Below, in pieces: positions 15,758 to 23,909 of a stretch of DNA of 49,446 nucleotides. Position numbers and translations under genes: made by a program. The stretch lies in the NCBI GenBank assembly GCA_937893675.1, contig CALBGI010000028.1, forward strand, positions 1-49,446, read 5' to 3'. How positions within the stretch are numbered: the first letter of the stretch is position 1; each line of letters starts with the position of its first letter. A model generated the notes under the pieces. The model was not told where the DNA came from and did no database searches. It saw only the letters and a list, made by a program, of their open reading frames with translations. The DNA is from an uncultured Blautia sp. GTDB taxonomy: Bacteria > Bacillota > Clostridia > Lachnospirales > Lachnospiraceae.

Positions 15758-17102
15758 AACATTCTCTCAAAAAATTCTTTGCACATTTCCTGTATATCGC
15801 AAAAGCAAACAGCGCACTCACAGCTTCTGTCAGCACAAACGCCGCCCACACACCGTCTGCGCCCCAGAAACGGCTCAGCACAAACGCTGCCGGAATCATC
15901 ACAACTACATATCTGGAAAGCGCAATATAAAGAGAGGAGGTCCCTTTTCCCAGCCCCTCGAGAAATCCGCAGCTGGTAACGGAAACCGCAGAAATCACAA
16001 AACCAAGACTTATGATGTGAAGCGCCCTCACACCGATCCGGATGGTTTCTTCATTGGTCGTGAACAGGCCGATCAGCTGTCCCGGAATCGCCCAGGAAAG
16101 AACAAAGCCCACAACCATCACACCCACAGTCAGCCCCAATGCCGTGCGGAAAATCTTCCGCACACGTCCGTGTTCTCCTGCGCCATAATTGTATCCGACC
16201 AATGGCCGTATTCCCTGCACAATTCCGTTGGCAGTAAGATAAATAAACGTCTGAAGCTTATAATAAACCCCAAGTACCAGCACATAGGCTCCGGTAAAGC
16301 CTGCCAGGATTCCATTCAAGGCGGAAATCAGCAGCGACGGCAGCGCGATATTCAGCGTTGCCGGAATTCCGATTCCATAGAGCCGCTTTAAAATCTGTCC
16401 ATCCGGCTTTAAGTATTCCCGTCGGATTTTTACCGGAATGGGTTTTGCCACATAAAAAGCCAGATAGGCCAGCAGGGTCAGGCATTGACCGATCCCTGTG
16501 GCATAGGCCGCGCCCGCAATCCCCATTTCCGGGAAGATCCCAACGCCGAAGATCATCAGCGGATCCAGGATAATATTGGCCACAAAACCGCAGACCATGC
16601 AGAACATGGTTTCCTTCATTCTTCCCACGGACTGAAAAATCTTCTCAAAAGCCACGCCGAGGGTAATAACCGGTGAAAACACAAACGCCCTTGCCGCATA
16701 GATCATCGCCAGCTCCACCACCGTCTCATCCGAGGAAAACATCCGCAGAAAGGCAGGCATTCCGGCGATACACAAAACTGCGAGCAAAAGTCCGTGAATC
16801 AAGTTCCACAAAACCCCCTGGGTAGTCGCGCCGTCTGCCTGACGCTGTTTTCCCGCTCCCAGAAAGTAAGATACGCTGGCATTGACCCCCATGCCAAAGC
16901 CCACCGCTATGGCGGTAATCAGATTCTGCACCGGATACACCAGCGCAAGAGCTGTCATGGCATCCTCGCTCATTTTCGCCACAAAATAGCTGTCCACAAT
17001 GTTGTAAAGGGAGTTCACTCCCATGGAAATGACCATCGGAAGGGACATGGACAGCACCAGAGGCAGAATCCTTCGTTCTTTCATAAATGTCTGATCTGTC
17101 AT
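15756..17102 (-). CDS. MATE family efflux transporter
   Basis: A 448-residue, twelve-helix exporter. Typical MATE segments: VLSMSLPMVISMGVNSLYNI, VDSYFVAKMSEDA and VGFGMGVNASVSYFLGA; the second half has GYNYGAGEHGRVR. The first ATG that keeps the family N-terminus is at 17102. Its own ribosome site is poor (GGAG only two bases before it), but the ATG overlaps the stop of a 13-codon ORF that has an excellent site, which suggests coupled translation. It shares only general similarity with the MATE at 6215, so the two are not a recent duplication. Substrate unknown. Confidence 0.92.
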   Translation of the reverse strand: MTDQTFMKERRILPLVLSMSLPMVISMGVNSLYNIVDSYFVAKMSEDAMTALALVYPVQNLITAIAVGFGMGVNASVSYFLGAGKQRQADGATTQGVLWNLIHGLLLAVLCIAGMPAFLRMFSSDETVVELAMIYAARAFVFSPVITLGVAFEKIFQSVGRMKETMFCMVCGFVANIILDPLMIFGVGIFPEMGIAGAAYATGIGQCLTLLAYLAFYVAKPIPVKIRREYLKPDGQILKRLYGIGIPATLNIALPSLLISALNGILAGFTGAYVLVLGVYYKLQTFIYLTANGIVQGIRPLVGYNYGAGEHGRVRKIFRTALGLTVGVMVVGFVLSWAIPGQLIGLFTTNEETIRIGVRALHIISLGFVISAVSVTSCGFLEGLGKGTSSLYIALSRYVVVMIPAAFVLSRFWGADGVWAAFVLTEAVSALFAFAIYRKCAKNFLREC

Positions 17103-17140
17103 TGCTCCAGAAACTCTTCTTTCTTTTCTTTTTTCATCAT
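17099..17140 (-). CDS. Short leader ORF coupled to the MATE gene
   Basis: ATG-ATG followed by eleven codons gives MMKKEKKEEFLEQ, then TGA. AAAGGAG lies eight bases before the first ATG. The stop overlaps the MATE start as ATGA. The peptide is Lys/Glu-rich and probably has no function of its own; ribosomes finishing it can restart at the pump gene. Confidence 0.5.
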   Translation of the reverse strand: MMKKEKKEEFLEQ

Positions 17141-17264
17141 TCCGTTCTCCTTTCTGCCTGTCGTTTTCAGCATACCTGCTTCGGTGAGCTGCGCGGACTG
17201 CTCCGCACATCCCCCGGCTATGACCATTATAAACGAATTTTTTCAAAAAAGAAACAAAAACCTC

Positions 17265-17293
17265 TTGACTCCCCGTTCTCCCTAGTGTACTAT
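17265..17293 (+). promoter_or_regulatory. Promoter of the GntR-ABC operon
   Basis: TTGACT and TACTAT with a 17-bp spacer. An imperfect inverted repeat with perfect CTAGTG/CACTAG ends, 17282-17309, covers the -10 box and start site and is the probable operator of the GntR protein encoded next. Confidence 0.8.
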
Positions 17294-17332
17294 TTAGCTA
17301 TGTCACTAGTGCAATCGAATTCGGAGGAATCT

Positions 17333-17707
17333 ATGAACTATAACAACGAAACACCCATTTACCTTCAGGTCATCCATGATCTGAAAAAGAAAATCGTCCA
17401 GGGCAAAATTTCTCCCGGCGAGAAGCTGCCCTCTAACCGAGACCTGGCTGTTCTTTACAAAATCAACCAAAACACAGCGGCGCGTATCTACCGCGAAATG
17501 GAAACAGCCGGATACTGTTTTACCAGACGGGGCATCGGTACCTTTATTTCGGAGGAAGAAGATATGACTGTAAATATAAAGAAGGAAATGGCAGAAGAAC
17601 TGCTTCAGAATTTTATTCACGAAATGAAAGATCTGGGCTATGAAAAGGAAGAAATCCTGGATCAGATCACACAGTACAAGGAGGATGAACATGATACTGG
17701 AATGTAA
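17333..17707 (+). CDS. GntR family regulator, YtrA type
   Basis: A 124-residue regulator: winged helix at residues 8-75 with the GntR signature (IYLQVIHDLKKKIVQGKISP, GEKLPSNRDLAVLYKINQNT), followed by only a short C-terminal helical part, as in the YtrA subgroup. Start fixed by CGGAGGAAT. The gene overlaps the ABC ATPase gene by 17 bases. YtrA-type proteins repress the ABC operon they lead, often responding to cell-wall antibiotics; the operator at the promoter fits self-repression. Confidence 0.92.
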   Translation: MNYNNETPIYLQVIHDLKKKIVQGKISPGEKLPSNRDLAVLYKINQNTAARIYREMETAGYCFTRRGIGTFISEEEDMTVNIKKEMAEELLQNFIHEMKDLGYEKEEILDQITQYKEDEHDTGM

Positions 17708-18377
17708 AGATTTATGCAAGACTTACCTCAGCAAAAGAGCTGTTTCCGACTTTAATCTAAAGCTTTCTCAGGGCAGGATTTACGGCCTTCTGGGGGAAAA
17801 CGGAAGCGGTAAAACCACCTGGATGAAAATGGTTGCCGGACTCACAAAGCCATCTTCGGGACAGATTCTGTTCAAGGACCACCTCTTAAATTATCGGGAC
17901 AAAGGGGAAATCGCCTACATGTCCACGGAACCGTTCTTCTATGATTTTATGACGGTCAAAAACGTCGGGGAATACTATCAGGACTTTTTCGAGGATTTTG
18001 ATCTGGAAAAATACGCAAAACTTACAGAACGGTTAGGTCTCTCCCCGGAGCTCAAGGTACGTGAGCTTTCTTCCGGTATGACCGCCAAGCTAAAGATTGC
18101 CGCCACACTTTCCAGACAAGCCTCCCTCTATCTTCTGGATGAACCTCTGAACGGAGTCGACTACAAAGCCCGGGAGGAGATCGTAGCCATCATTCTCTCC
18201 CAGGCAGATGAAAGCAACTGTTTTGTCATTTCCACGCATCTCATCGAGGAGGTAGAAAGCTATATTGACGAGGCCATTTTTGTAAAAGACGGACAGGTCA
18301 TTTTGCGCACAGACACGGAGAAAGAACGCTTCACAAGCGGAAAATCCATTGCGGATATCTATCTGGAAATCATGTAG
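17691..18377 (+). CDS. ABC transporter ATP-binding protein
   Basis: A 228-residue ATPase. Walker A GENGSGKTT at residues 35-43, signature LSSGM at 125-129, Walker B LYLLDE at 145-150 with the following D-loop LNGVD, and the switch histidine H182 (STHLIEE). The usual Q-loop glutamine is not obvious (YMSTEPFFYDF). It lies between a GntR regulator and a membrane permease, the standard YtrA-like exporter arrangement. Of three nearby ATGs, the one at 17691 has AAGGAGG six bases upstream. The exported compound is unknown. Confidence 0.93.
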   Translation: MILECKDLCKTYLSKRAVSDFNLKLSQGRIYGLLGENGSGKTTWMKMVAGLTKPSSGQILFKDHLLNYRDKGEIAYMSTEPFFYDFMTVKNVGEYYQDFFEDFDLEKYAKLTERLGLSPELKVRELSSGMTAKLKIAATLSRQASLYLLDEPLNGVDYKAREEIVAIILSQADESNCFVISTHLIEEVESYIDEAIFVKDGQVILRTDTEKERFTSGKSIADIYLEIM

Positions 18378-18389
18378 GAGGACAATATT

Positions 18390-19136
18390 ATGGGAAAAAT
18401 CATCAAATATGAATTCAGAAAGCAGCGGACCGCCAGACTTCTCATTCTGTTCTGGCTTCTGGCGGGTGTCATTGCTTTTATTGTCGGCACCCTCACAAAA
18501 GGTGACACAATGCCCGGCCTGTCTCTGGGGCTGATCTTGCTGGGAACCTTTTTTGCCTGCTTCTATACAGGAATTGAAAGCCTTCTTGTTTTTAACAAGG
18601 ATCTGCGCACCAAGCAAAGCCATATGCTGTGGATGGTTCCAAAATCTGTCTGGGAAATCCTGGGCGGAAAGTTTATTGCGGCGATCTTGCAGATGACAGT
18701 TGTCTTTGCCGCTTTTGCAGCCGCTATGGCTGTCTGCCTCACGGTCGACACTGTGACGACCGGCGGTTTTAAGGCCATATTTGATTTTCTCCAGGAAGCT
18801 GCCCGTGCTTTCCTTCAGGTGGAAATCCCTGTGGATACGATCCTGCAGTTTTTCCTGTTTTGGTTCCTTGCCTGGACAACCACCATTATGATCGGATTTC
18901 TGGCAATCATCATTTCCAGAACCCTTTTCCTGAAATCCAGATTTTCCGGGCTTTTTTCCTTTGTTCTGTTTCTGCTTTTCAACTGGCTCATAGAGTCAGG
19001 ATATTCCCTTCTCTGCCGCGCTTTTGATCTGATGACAGCAGATATCAATATCCCGAGCCTTCTGTATTACGCCGTTGTATGCGTATGTTTGTTTGGACTC
19101 TCCGGACTTCTGGCAGACAAAAAACTCAGCGTCTAA
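18390..19136 (+). CDS. ABC-2 type permease
   Basis: A 248-residue membrane protein with six predicted helices (first one LLILFWLLAGVIAFIVGTL). The cytosolic TKQSHMLWMVPKSVWEILGGK segment resembles the coupling region seen in small ABC-2 permeases (SYSILGSK-like). It starts 12 bp after the ATPase gene with a GGAGG site, so both are one transporter. It probably dimerises with two copies of the ATPase. A terminator follows. Confidence 0.88.
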   Translation: MGKIIKYEFRKQRTARLLILFWLLAGVIAFIVGTLTKGDTMPGLSLGLILLGTFFACFYTGIESLLVFNKDLRTKQSHMLWMVPKSVWEILGGKFIAAILQMTVVFAAFAAAMAVCLTVDTVTTGGFKAIFDFLQEAARAFLQVEIPVDTILQFFLFWFLAWTTTIMIGFLAIIISRTLFLKSRFSGLFSFVLFLLFNWLIESGYSLLCRAFDLMTADINIPSLLYYAVVCVCLFGLSGLLADKKLSV

Positions 19137-19145
19137 AAAATAAAG

Positions 19146-19188
19146 TCTCCGTATCCCAATATCTTTTTCAAAATCCTGGGAACGGAGA
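19146..19188 (+). terminator. Terminator of the GntR-ABC operon
   Basis: TCTCCGT..CCCA pairs with TGGG.ACGGAGA, followed by TTTTTATATATA. Confidence 0.85.
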
Positions 19189-19210
19189 TTTTTATATATA
19201 ACAATTTCAT

Positions 19211-19264
19211 TATAGGTTCTATACTATTTATATATTTTACAAATAGCTCTATCTGTGCTAGACT
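19211..19264 (+). promoter_or_regulatory. Promoter and likely LysR site of the chromate-transporter operon
   Basis: TTTACA (19236) and TAGACT (19259) with a 17-bp spacer. Two dyads, ATAG-N3-CTAT (19212-19222) and ATAG-N2-CTAT (19243-19252), lie 31 bp apart, the second one between the promoter boxes. They are good candidates for binding by the LysR protein encoded third in this operon. Confidence 0.55.
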
Positions 19265-19295
19265 TTTTTCAAACGAAAACGATACGGAGGTTTCT

Positions 19296-19874
19296 ATGAA
19301 AAAAGATTACAGCAAGCTATGGGTTCTGTTTAAATCCATGTTCGTCCTGAGCGCCTGCACTTTTGGCGGCGGTTTTGTCATTGTCTCCCTTATGAAAAAG
19401 AAATACGTGGAAGAGCTCCAGTGGCTGGAGGAAAACGAAATGCTCGATGTCACGGCGATCACGCAGTCGGCTCCCGGCCCTCTGCCGGTAAATGCCTCCG
19501 TCATCATCGGATACCGCATTGCCGGAGTTGTCGGTTCCCTCACTGCAATTTTGGGAACCATTCTTCCGCCCATGATCATTATTTCTGTTATTTCCCTGTT
19601 TTACGAACAGTTCCGCACAAATCCCTACATCAGCATTGCTCTGCAGGTTATGCGTGCCGGAGTTGCCGCCGTCATTTTTGATGTGGTGATCAACCTTGCC
19701 GGCAATGTTCTCAGCACCCGGCGGCTTTTGTATATCGCCATGATGCTCATTGCCTTTGTCGCAACCTGCTTCCTGAATGTGAGCGCAATGCTTGTGATTC
19801 TCACCTGTCTCGGTATCGGGCTTGTGGATTTGGCGCTTCAGTCACGCAAAACAAAACACGGAGGAATTGCCTAA
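19296..19874 (+). CDS. Chromate transporter family protein, first half
   Basis: A 192-residue membrane protein corresponding to one half of ChrA. The family motif FGGGFVIVSLMKKKYVEELQ and the following QSAPGPLPVNASVIIGYRIAG (shown in parts) are clear. In many Firmicutes ChrA is split into two short genes whose products must pair, as here. The stop overlaps the next start (TAATG). ChrA exports chromate, but in anaerobes the true substrate of these short pairs is uncertain. Strong CGGAGG start. Confidence 0.93.
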   Translation: MKKDYSKLWVLFKSMFVLSACTFGGGFVIVSLMKKKYVEELQWLEENEMLDVTAITQSAPGPLPVNASVIIGYRIAGVVGSLTAILGTILPPMIIISVISLFYEQFRTNPYISIALQVMRAGVAAVIFDVVINLAGNVLSTRRLLYIAMMLIAFVATCFLNVSAMLVILTCLGIGLVDLALQSRKTKHGGIA

Positions 19875-20449
19875 TGCTGCTTTTTAAATTATTTTTTGCT
19901 TTTATACAGGTCGGAATGTTCAGTGTCGGAGGCGGATACGCCGCCATTCCCCTCATCCAGGAACAGATTGTGAATATTTACGGACTTATGACGCTCAGCG
20001 AATTTTCGGATCTGATCACCGTAGCTGAAATGACCCCGGGCCCGATTTCCATCAACTCCGCAACCTTTGTGGGAATGCGGATTGCCGGGATCCCGGGAGT
20101 TCTCATCTGCACCATCGGATGTATTCTTCCGTCATTCTGCATCTGCCTCATTTTGGCACACTTTTACTACAAATATCGTACTGTCAAGGGTGTGCAGATT
20201 GTTCTGGGCGCTATGCGCCCCGCTGTTGTAGCCCTCATCGCATCCGCCGGAACCTCCATTCTTATGCTCGGACTCTTCCAGGCGGAACTCCCGGATATTG
20301 TCCTGAGCGACATCCGCTGGATTGAATTCGGTATCTTTGCCGCTGCCTTATTTATCCTGCGAAAATACAAGGCCAGCGCCATTGCCATTATTCTGGGAAG
20401 CGGCGTTGTGGGTACTGCTCTCTATGTGCTTACCGGCGCAGTCTCATAA
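19874..20449 (+). CDS. Chromate transporter family protein, second half
   Basis: A 191-residue partner of the preceding protein. Motifs: FIQVGMFSVGGGYAAIPLI, ITVAEMTPGPISINSATFVG, RIAGIPGVLICTIGC. Like its partner it has about six helices; the two halves are thought to insert in opposite orientation and pair. It overlaps the first gene by one base and is followed by a LysR gene 21 bp downstream. Confidence 0.93.
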   Translation: MLLFKLFFAFIQVGMFSVGGGYAAIPLIQEQIVNIYGLMTLSEFSDLITVAEMTPGPISINSATFVGMRIAGIPGVLICTIGCILPSFCICLILAHFYYKYRTVKGVQIVLGAMRPAVVALIASAGTSILMLGLFQAELPDIVLSDIRWIEFGIFAAALFILRKYKASAIAIILGSGVVGTALYVLTGAVS

Positions 20450-20470
20450 AAACAGCAGGAGGAGATTCTT

Positions 20471-21352
20471 ATGACCATCCGTCATTTAAAAATTTTTGCA
20501 GCAGTCGCTGACACCGGCGGCATGAGTAACGCCGCAAGAGCGCTTCATATTTCTCAGCCGGGCATCAGCCAGGCGATCTCAGATCTGGAGCGCTATTATG
20601 GCGTTCGACTGTTTGAACGGCTTTCACAAAAATTATTCCTGACCAGGGAAGGAGAGCTGCTGCTCTCCTATTCCCGCCATATTCTGGATTCCTTCGAGCA
20701 AATGGAGGCAGCCATGCAGCATGCCTCTCAGAAAACCAGCCTGCACATCGGGTGCAGTGTCTCCGTGGGAACCTGTCTGATCAACGAAATACTGGACGAA
20801 GCTGAAAAGCGTCTTCCCAACTGTACCTTTCAGGTAACGGTGACAAACTCTGCCCAAATAGAACAGGCCATTCTCGACAGCCAGGTGGATATCGGAATCG
20901 TGGAGGGTACTATAAAAAATGAAAATCTCACGGCTGTTCCCATTTGTGACGACGAGCTGGTTATCGTGTGCAGCCAGACGCACCCTCTGGCCTCGTGTGC
21001 CTTTGTAACACTTGCTATGCTCCAGGGGCAGAATTATATCAGCCGCGAAAGCGGAAGCGCAGAGCGCAACCAGCTGGAACAGCTGTTTGAAGAGCAGGAA
21101 ATAAAATTAAACCGCACCTTTTGCAGCACCAGCACAGAAGCGATCAAAAACGCCGTCATCTGCGGAAGAGGCATCGCAATTTTTTCCAGAAGAATGGTGA
21201 AAAAAGAAATCGCGGAAGGAACTCTGGTTGTCCTTCCGCTTCAGGGCGTCAATGTCACGCGCAATATTCATTTTGTCATCCACAAAAACAAATTTCTCTC
21301 CAAGGAGCTTCTGGCTGTGGAGGAAATCTGCCGGGCATACGGAGCGCACTAA
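20471..21352 (+). CDS. LysR family transcriptional regulator
   Basis: A 293-residue LysR protein. Helix-turn-helix at about residues 16-37 (GGMSNAARALHISQPGISQA, ISDLERYYGVRLFER), then a periplasmic-binding-like effector domain at about 90-290 (LHIGCSVSVGTCLINEIL; DIGIVEG; ICDDELVIVCSQTHPL). The sequence resembles CysL/CysB-like regulators of Firmicutes. GGAGGAG precedes the ATG. It is last in the operon with the split chromate transporter and may control it through the dyads at 19211-19252; the effector is unknown. Confidence 0.93.
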   Translation: MTIRHLKIFAAVADTGGMSNAARALHISQPGISQAISDLERYYGVRLFERLSQKLFLTREGELLLSYSRHILDSFEQMEAAMQHASQKTSLHIGCSVSVGTCLINEILDEAEKRLPNCTFQVTVTNSAQIEQAILDSQVDIGIVEGTIKNENLTAVPICDDELVIVCSQTHPLASCAFVTLAMLQGQNYISRESGSAERNQLEQLFEEQEIKLNRTFCSTSTEAIKNAVICGRGIAIFSRRMVKKEIAEGTLVVLPLQGVNVTRNIHFVIHKNKFLSKELLAVEEICRAYGAH

Positions 21353-21373
21353 GGCAATGCAGGGAATAAACCT

Positions 21374-22045
21374 CTAATTCTCCTGCATTTCCTCCTCCGC
21401 CTCATCCAGAAATGCCTGGCTCAGAATATAGAACTCCTCCTGACTTGGCTGATGCTTTCTCTCCATTTTTTCAAGGGTATCGTCGTACTTTTGTGCTTCT
21501 TCTTCGCTGACTGCCATAACCGGACTGTCGTGATATACCCAGGTCCTTCCCGCAAGAGCATCGGGAACCAGCTCTTTTACCATCATTGCCGCCGGATATC
21601 TGCCGTTTTCCGCGCGCACCTTATATTTTTTGCAGCTCTCAAAGCCGCGGCCCACATAGTTGGCCGGGCTTCCAAATATCACAATCGCATCATACCCCAT
21701 CTCAACGGCTTTCCGAAAGGAATGTTCCATAAGAAGCTTTCCATAGCCCTTTCGCTGATAAGCCGGCAGGACACAGACAGGTCCGAAGGTGAGGATCTCT
21801 TTGACTGTCCCCTCCTCATCTGTCAGCGTTGCTTTTGTATACATAATATTTCCGATCACCGCACCGTCCAGCTCCAGCACAAAATCCAGTTCCGGGATAA
21901 AATCCTCGTGCGTCCGCATAAGATGTACCAGATAGTGCTCGACACAGCCCGGAACATAGAGATTGTAAAAAGCTTCTCTTGTAATACGTTCTACAGTTTC
22001 ATAATCTTCCGGTCTCTCATTTCTGATTCTGATGTTCTGTTCCAT
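21374..22045 (-). CDS. GNAT family N-acetyltransferase
   Basis: A 223-residue acyltransferase. The N-terminus IRIRNERPEDYETVERITRE and the acetyl-CoA loop AYQRKGYGKLLM (Q/R-x-x-G-x-G) mark the GNAT fold, in the YhbS-like group (GFGPVCVLP-like TFGPVCVLPAYQRKG and IFGSPANYVGRGFE). It has a longer C-terminal part (residues 160-223), rich in Glu. Acceptor unknown. It is the last gene of the TetR-rsgA-GNAT operon, 21 bp after rsgA. An AATGCAGG/CCTGCATT hairpin (21356-21389) overlaps its end. Confidence 0.9.
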   Translation of the reverse strand: MEQNIRIRNERPEDYETVERITREAFYNLYVPGCVEHYLVHLMRTHEDFIPELDFVLELDGAVIGNIMYTKATLTDEEGTVKEILTFGPVCVLPAYQRKGYGKLLMEHSFRKAVEMGYDAIVIFGSPANYVGRGFESCKKYKVRAENGRYPAAMMVKELVPDALAGRTWVYHDSPVMAVSEEEAQKYDDTLEKMERKHQPSQEEFYILSQAFLDEAEEEMQEN

Positions 22046-22066
22046 AAAATATCCTCCTGTTAATCT

Positions 22067-23128
22067 CTATTTTTTAACCGGTAATTTTTTTATCAGCCTG
22101 GAAATTTCCTTTTCCCGTTTTCCTTTGGCAAGCAAATAACTCTCCTTGTCCGCTGTGTAGGCACTTTCTGTCTTCAGCTTCTGGTAGGACTGCCAGCGCT
22201 CTTCCGAAAGCCCGCCGCTTTCCAGAGCCTGCCTGACAGCGCAGCTCGGCTCATTTATATGGGTGCAATCCCGGAAGCGGCAGCGTTCCGCCAACGCCTC
22301 CACATCCGCAAAGGTTTTCTCCACACCGCTTTCATTATCCCACATTCCAAACTCCCGCATTCCTGGCGTGTCAATCACCATGCCGCCTTCCGGCAGCAAA
22401 AACAGCTCACGTCTGGTTGTGGTATGCCGCCCTTTGTCATCGTTTCGAAGTCCATTGGTTTCCAGACGTTCTTCTCCCAGAAGGCGGTTGATGATCGTAG
22501 ACTTTCCCACACCGGAGGAACCAATAAACGCCACCGTCTTTCCCTCTGAACAAAAAGCTCTTAATTCTTCGCATCCCTGAGGCTCCATGGCAGTCGTCAC
22601 CAGAATGTCCACGCCGAACGCAGTCTCCTGAACCTGCGCAAAACATGCTTCCAGATTTTCGCATAAGTCGGCTTTTGTCAGGACAACAACCGGAGTTGCG
22701 CCGCTGTCCCAGCCAATGGAAAGATAACGTTCCAGGCACCGCAGATTAAAATCTCCATTCAGCGCCATACAAAGAAAAACCGTGTCAAGATTGGCCGCCA
22801 CAACCTGCTCCTTCTCCCTGCTCCCCGCTGCCTTTCGGCTGAAACAGCTCACTCTCGGAAGCACCTGGTGAAGAACCGCAGTTCCACCGGTCTCATTCCA
22901 GTCCGCCATGACAAAGTCGCCCGCTGCCGGCAGCTCCGAGGCGCACTGCGCGCGGAAGCGGAATTTTCCGGAAATCTTTGCCCATTTTTCTCCGTCCTCT
23001 CCGACAATGCAAAAGAGGCCTTTCTCCTGCGAAAGCACTCGGGCAATTCCCAGCCCGTCATATTCCTTCGCCAACGCAGCCCAACGGTCTGTCAGGCCGT
23101 ATGCTTTCATGTCAATGTGTTCTCTCAT
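22067..23128 (-). CDS. rsgA: Ribosome small-subunit-dependent GTPase A
   Basis: A 353-residue circularly permuted GTPase that helps late 30S maturation. An OB-fold at about 30-105 is followed by G4 TKAD (151-154), G1 GSSGVGKS (203-210), the T-rich switch GRHTTTRRE and G3 DTPGMREFG (253-261), and the zinc site C283, C288, H290, C296. It is longer than the usual Firmicute RsgA of about 290-300 residues, closer to the E. coli length, and sits in a TetR-led operon rather than next to the PrkC kinase genes. It may therefore be a second, regulated copy; this needs the rest of the genome. Confidence 0.93.
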   Translation of the reverse strand: MREHIDMKAYGLTDRWAALAKEYDGLGIARVLSQEKGLFCIVGEDGEKWAKISGKFRFRAQCASELPAAGDFVMADWNETGGTAVLHQVLPRVSCFSRKAAGSREKEQVVAANLDTVFLCMALNGDFNLRCLERYLSIGWDSGATPVVVLTKADLCENLEACFAQVQETAFGVDILVTTAMEPQGCEELRAFCSEGKTVAFIGSSGVGKSTIINRLLGEERLETNGLRNDDKGRHTTTRRELFLLPEGGMVIDTPGMREFGMWDNESGVEKTFADVEALAERCRFRDCTHINEPSCAVRQALESGGLSEERWQSYQKLKTESAYTADKESYLLAKGKREKEISRLIKKLPVKK

Positions 23129-23754
23129 TCCAAATCCTTTCTGTACCGCTCCATAAAATTTTCCATATGTTTCGCAAAAAGGCGAGCAGCATTTTCTTTT
23201 TCTATTTTATCCGCTGCTCCGTCCGAAATGCTCAGAAGCAGATAAAAAGGCGCATAAAATTCCACCGCCATTTCCTTCGGATCCCCTTCTTTCCATGTTC
23301 CGCATTTCATGGTTTCCCGAAACAAATCTTCCAAAAACAGCATCGGCCCAGATGCCATCACCTTCTGATACAATGCCTTCATCTCCTCGTTTCTGTACTG
23401 CTCCAACGTGAGCATTCTGCGAAAATTACAGGCAATTTCATCCTGTGTCCAATAAAAAAACTGAGCTCTCATGTAGTCCATGATGCTATCTGCCGTGGTC
23501 CCTGAAAAGGACTGCGGCATTTCCGAAAATTCTTTTTCCGGAACTCCTGCCTGTCGGGAACGCTGCACATCCAGCTCGCAGACATAAGCAAAAATACTGT
23601 CAAAAATGTCCCGTTTATTTTTGTAATGCTTATATAATGCGCCCTTTGTCATTCCCAGCTCTCCTGCAATACGGCTCACCGAAACAGCCTCGTAGCCGTC
23701 CCGGGCAAAAAGCCGCAGCGCTGTAAGCAAAATATTTTTCTTTGTGTTTGCCAT
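23125..23754 (-). CDS. TetR/AcrR family regulator
   Basis: A 209-residue TetR protein. The N-terminal helix-turn-helix is MANTKKNILLTALRLFARDG, YEAVSVSRIAGELGMTKGAL, YKHYKNKRDI. The rest is a helical ligand domain with several Met and Phe. ATG at 23754 has GGAGG five bases upstream. Its stop overlaps the rsgA start by four bases, so it leads the operon. Two perfect 16-bp palindromes lie directly upstream and are almost certainly its operators. Confidence 0.93.
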   Translation of the reverse strand: MANTKKNILLTALRLFARDGYEAVSVSRIAGELGMTKGALYKHYKNKRDIFDSIFAYVCELDVQRSRQAGVPEKEFSEMPQSFSGTTADSIMDYMRAQFFYWTQDEIACNFRRMLTLEQYRNEEMKALYQKVMASGPMLFLEDLFRETMKCGTWKEGDPKEMAVEFYAPFYLLLSISDGAADKIEKENAARLFAKHMENFMERYRKDLE

Positions 23755-23767
23755 AACCGCCTCCAAA

Positions 23768-23813
23768 GTAAACGATTGTTTACCTTATTGCAGTATAGTA
23801 AACGCACGTTTAC
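23768..23813 (-). promoter_or_regulatory. Twin TetR operators
   Basis: Two palindromes, GTAAACGATTGTTTAC (23768-23783) and GTAAACGCACGTTTAC (23798-23813), repeat at a 30-bp distance, about three helical turns. Both share the half-site GTAAAC with a 4-bp centre. They lie 14 bp before the TetR start codon. Confidence 0.85.
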
Positions 23814-23856
23814 TTGTCAAGGCTTTTTTGTATAGGAAAAATCCCGCACAAAAAAG

Positions 23857-23902
23857 CCCACCATGCTGCACATTCAAAATGCAAACATGATGAGCCTGCT
23901 CT
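23857..23902 (-). terminator. Terminator of the amidohydrolase gene
   Basis: GCCCACCATG.TGCA and TGCA.CATGaTGaGC arms; on the minus strand the stem is followed by TTTTTTGTGC. Confidence 0.75.
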
Positions 23903-23909
23903 CTCTATT

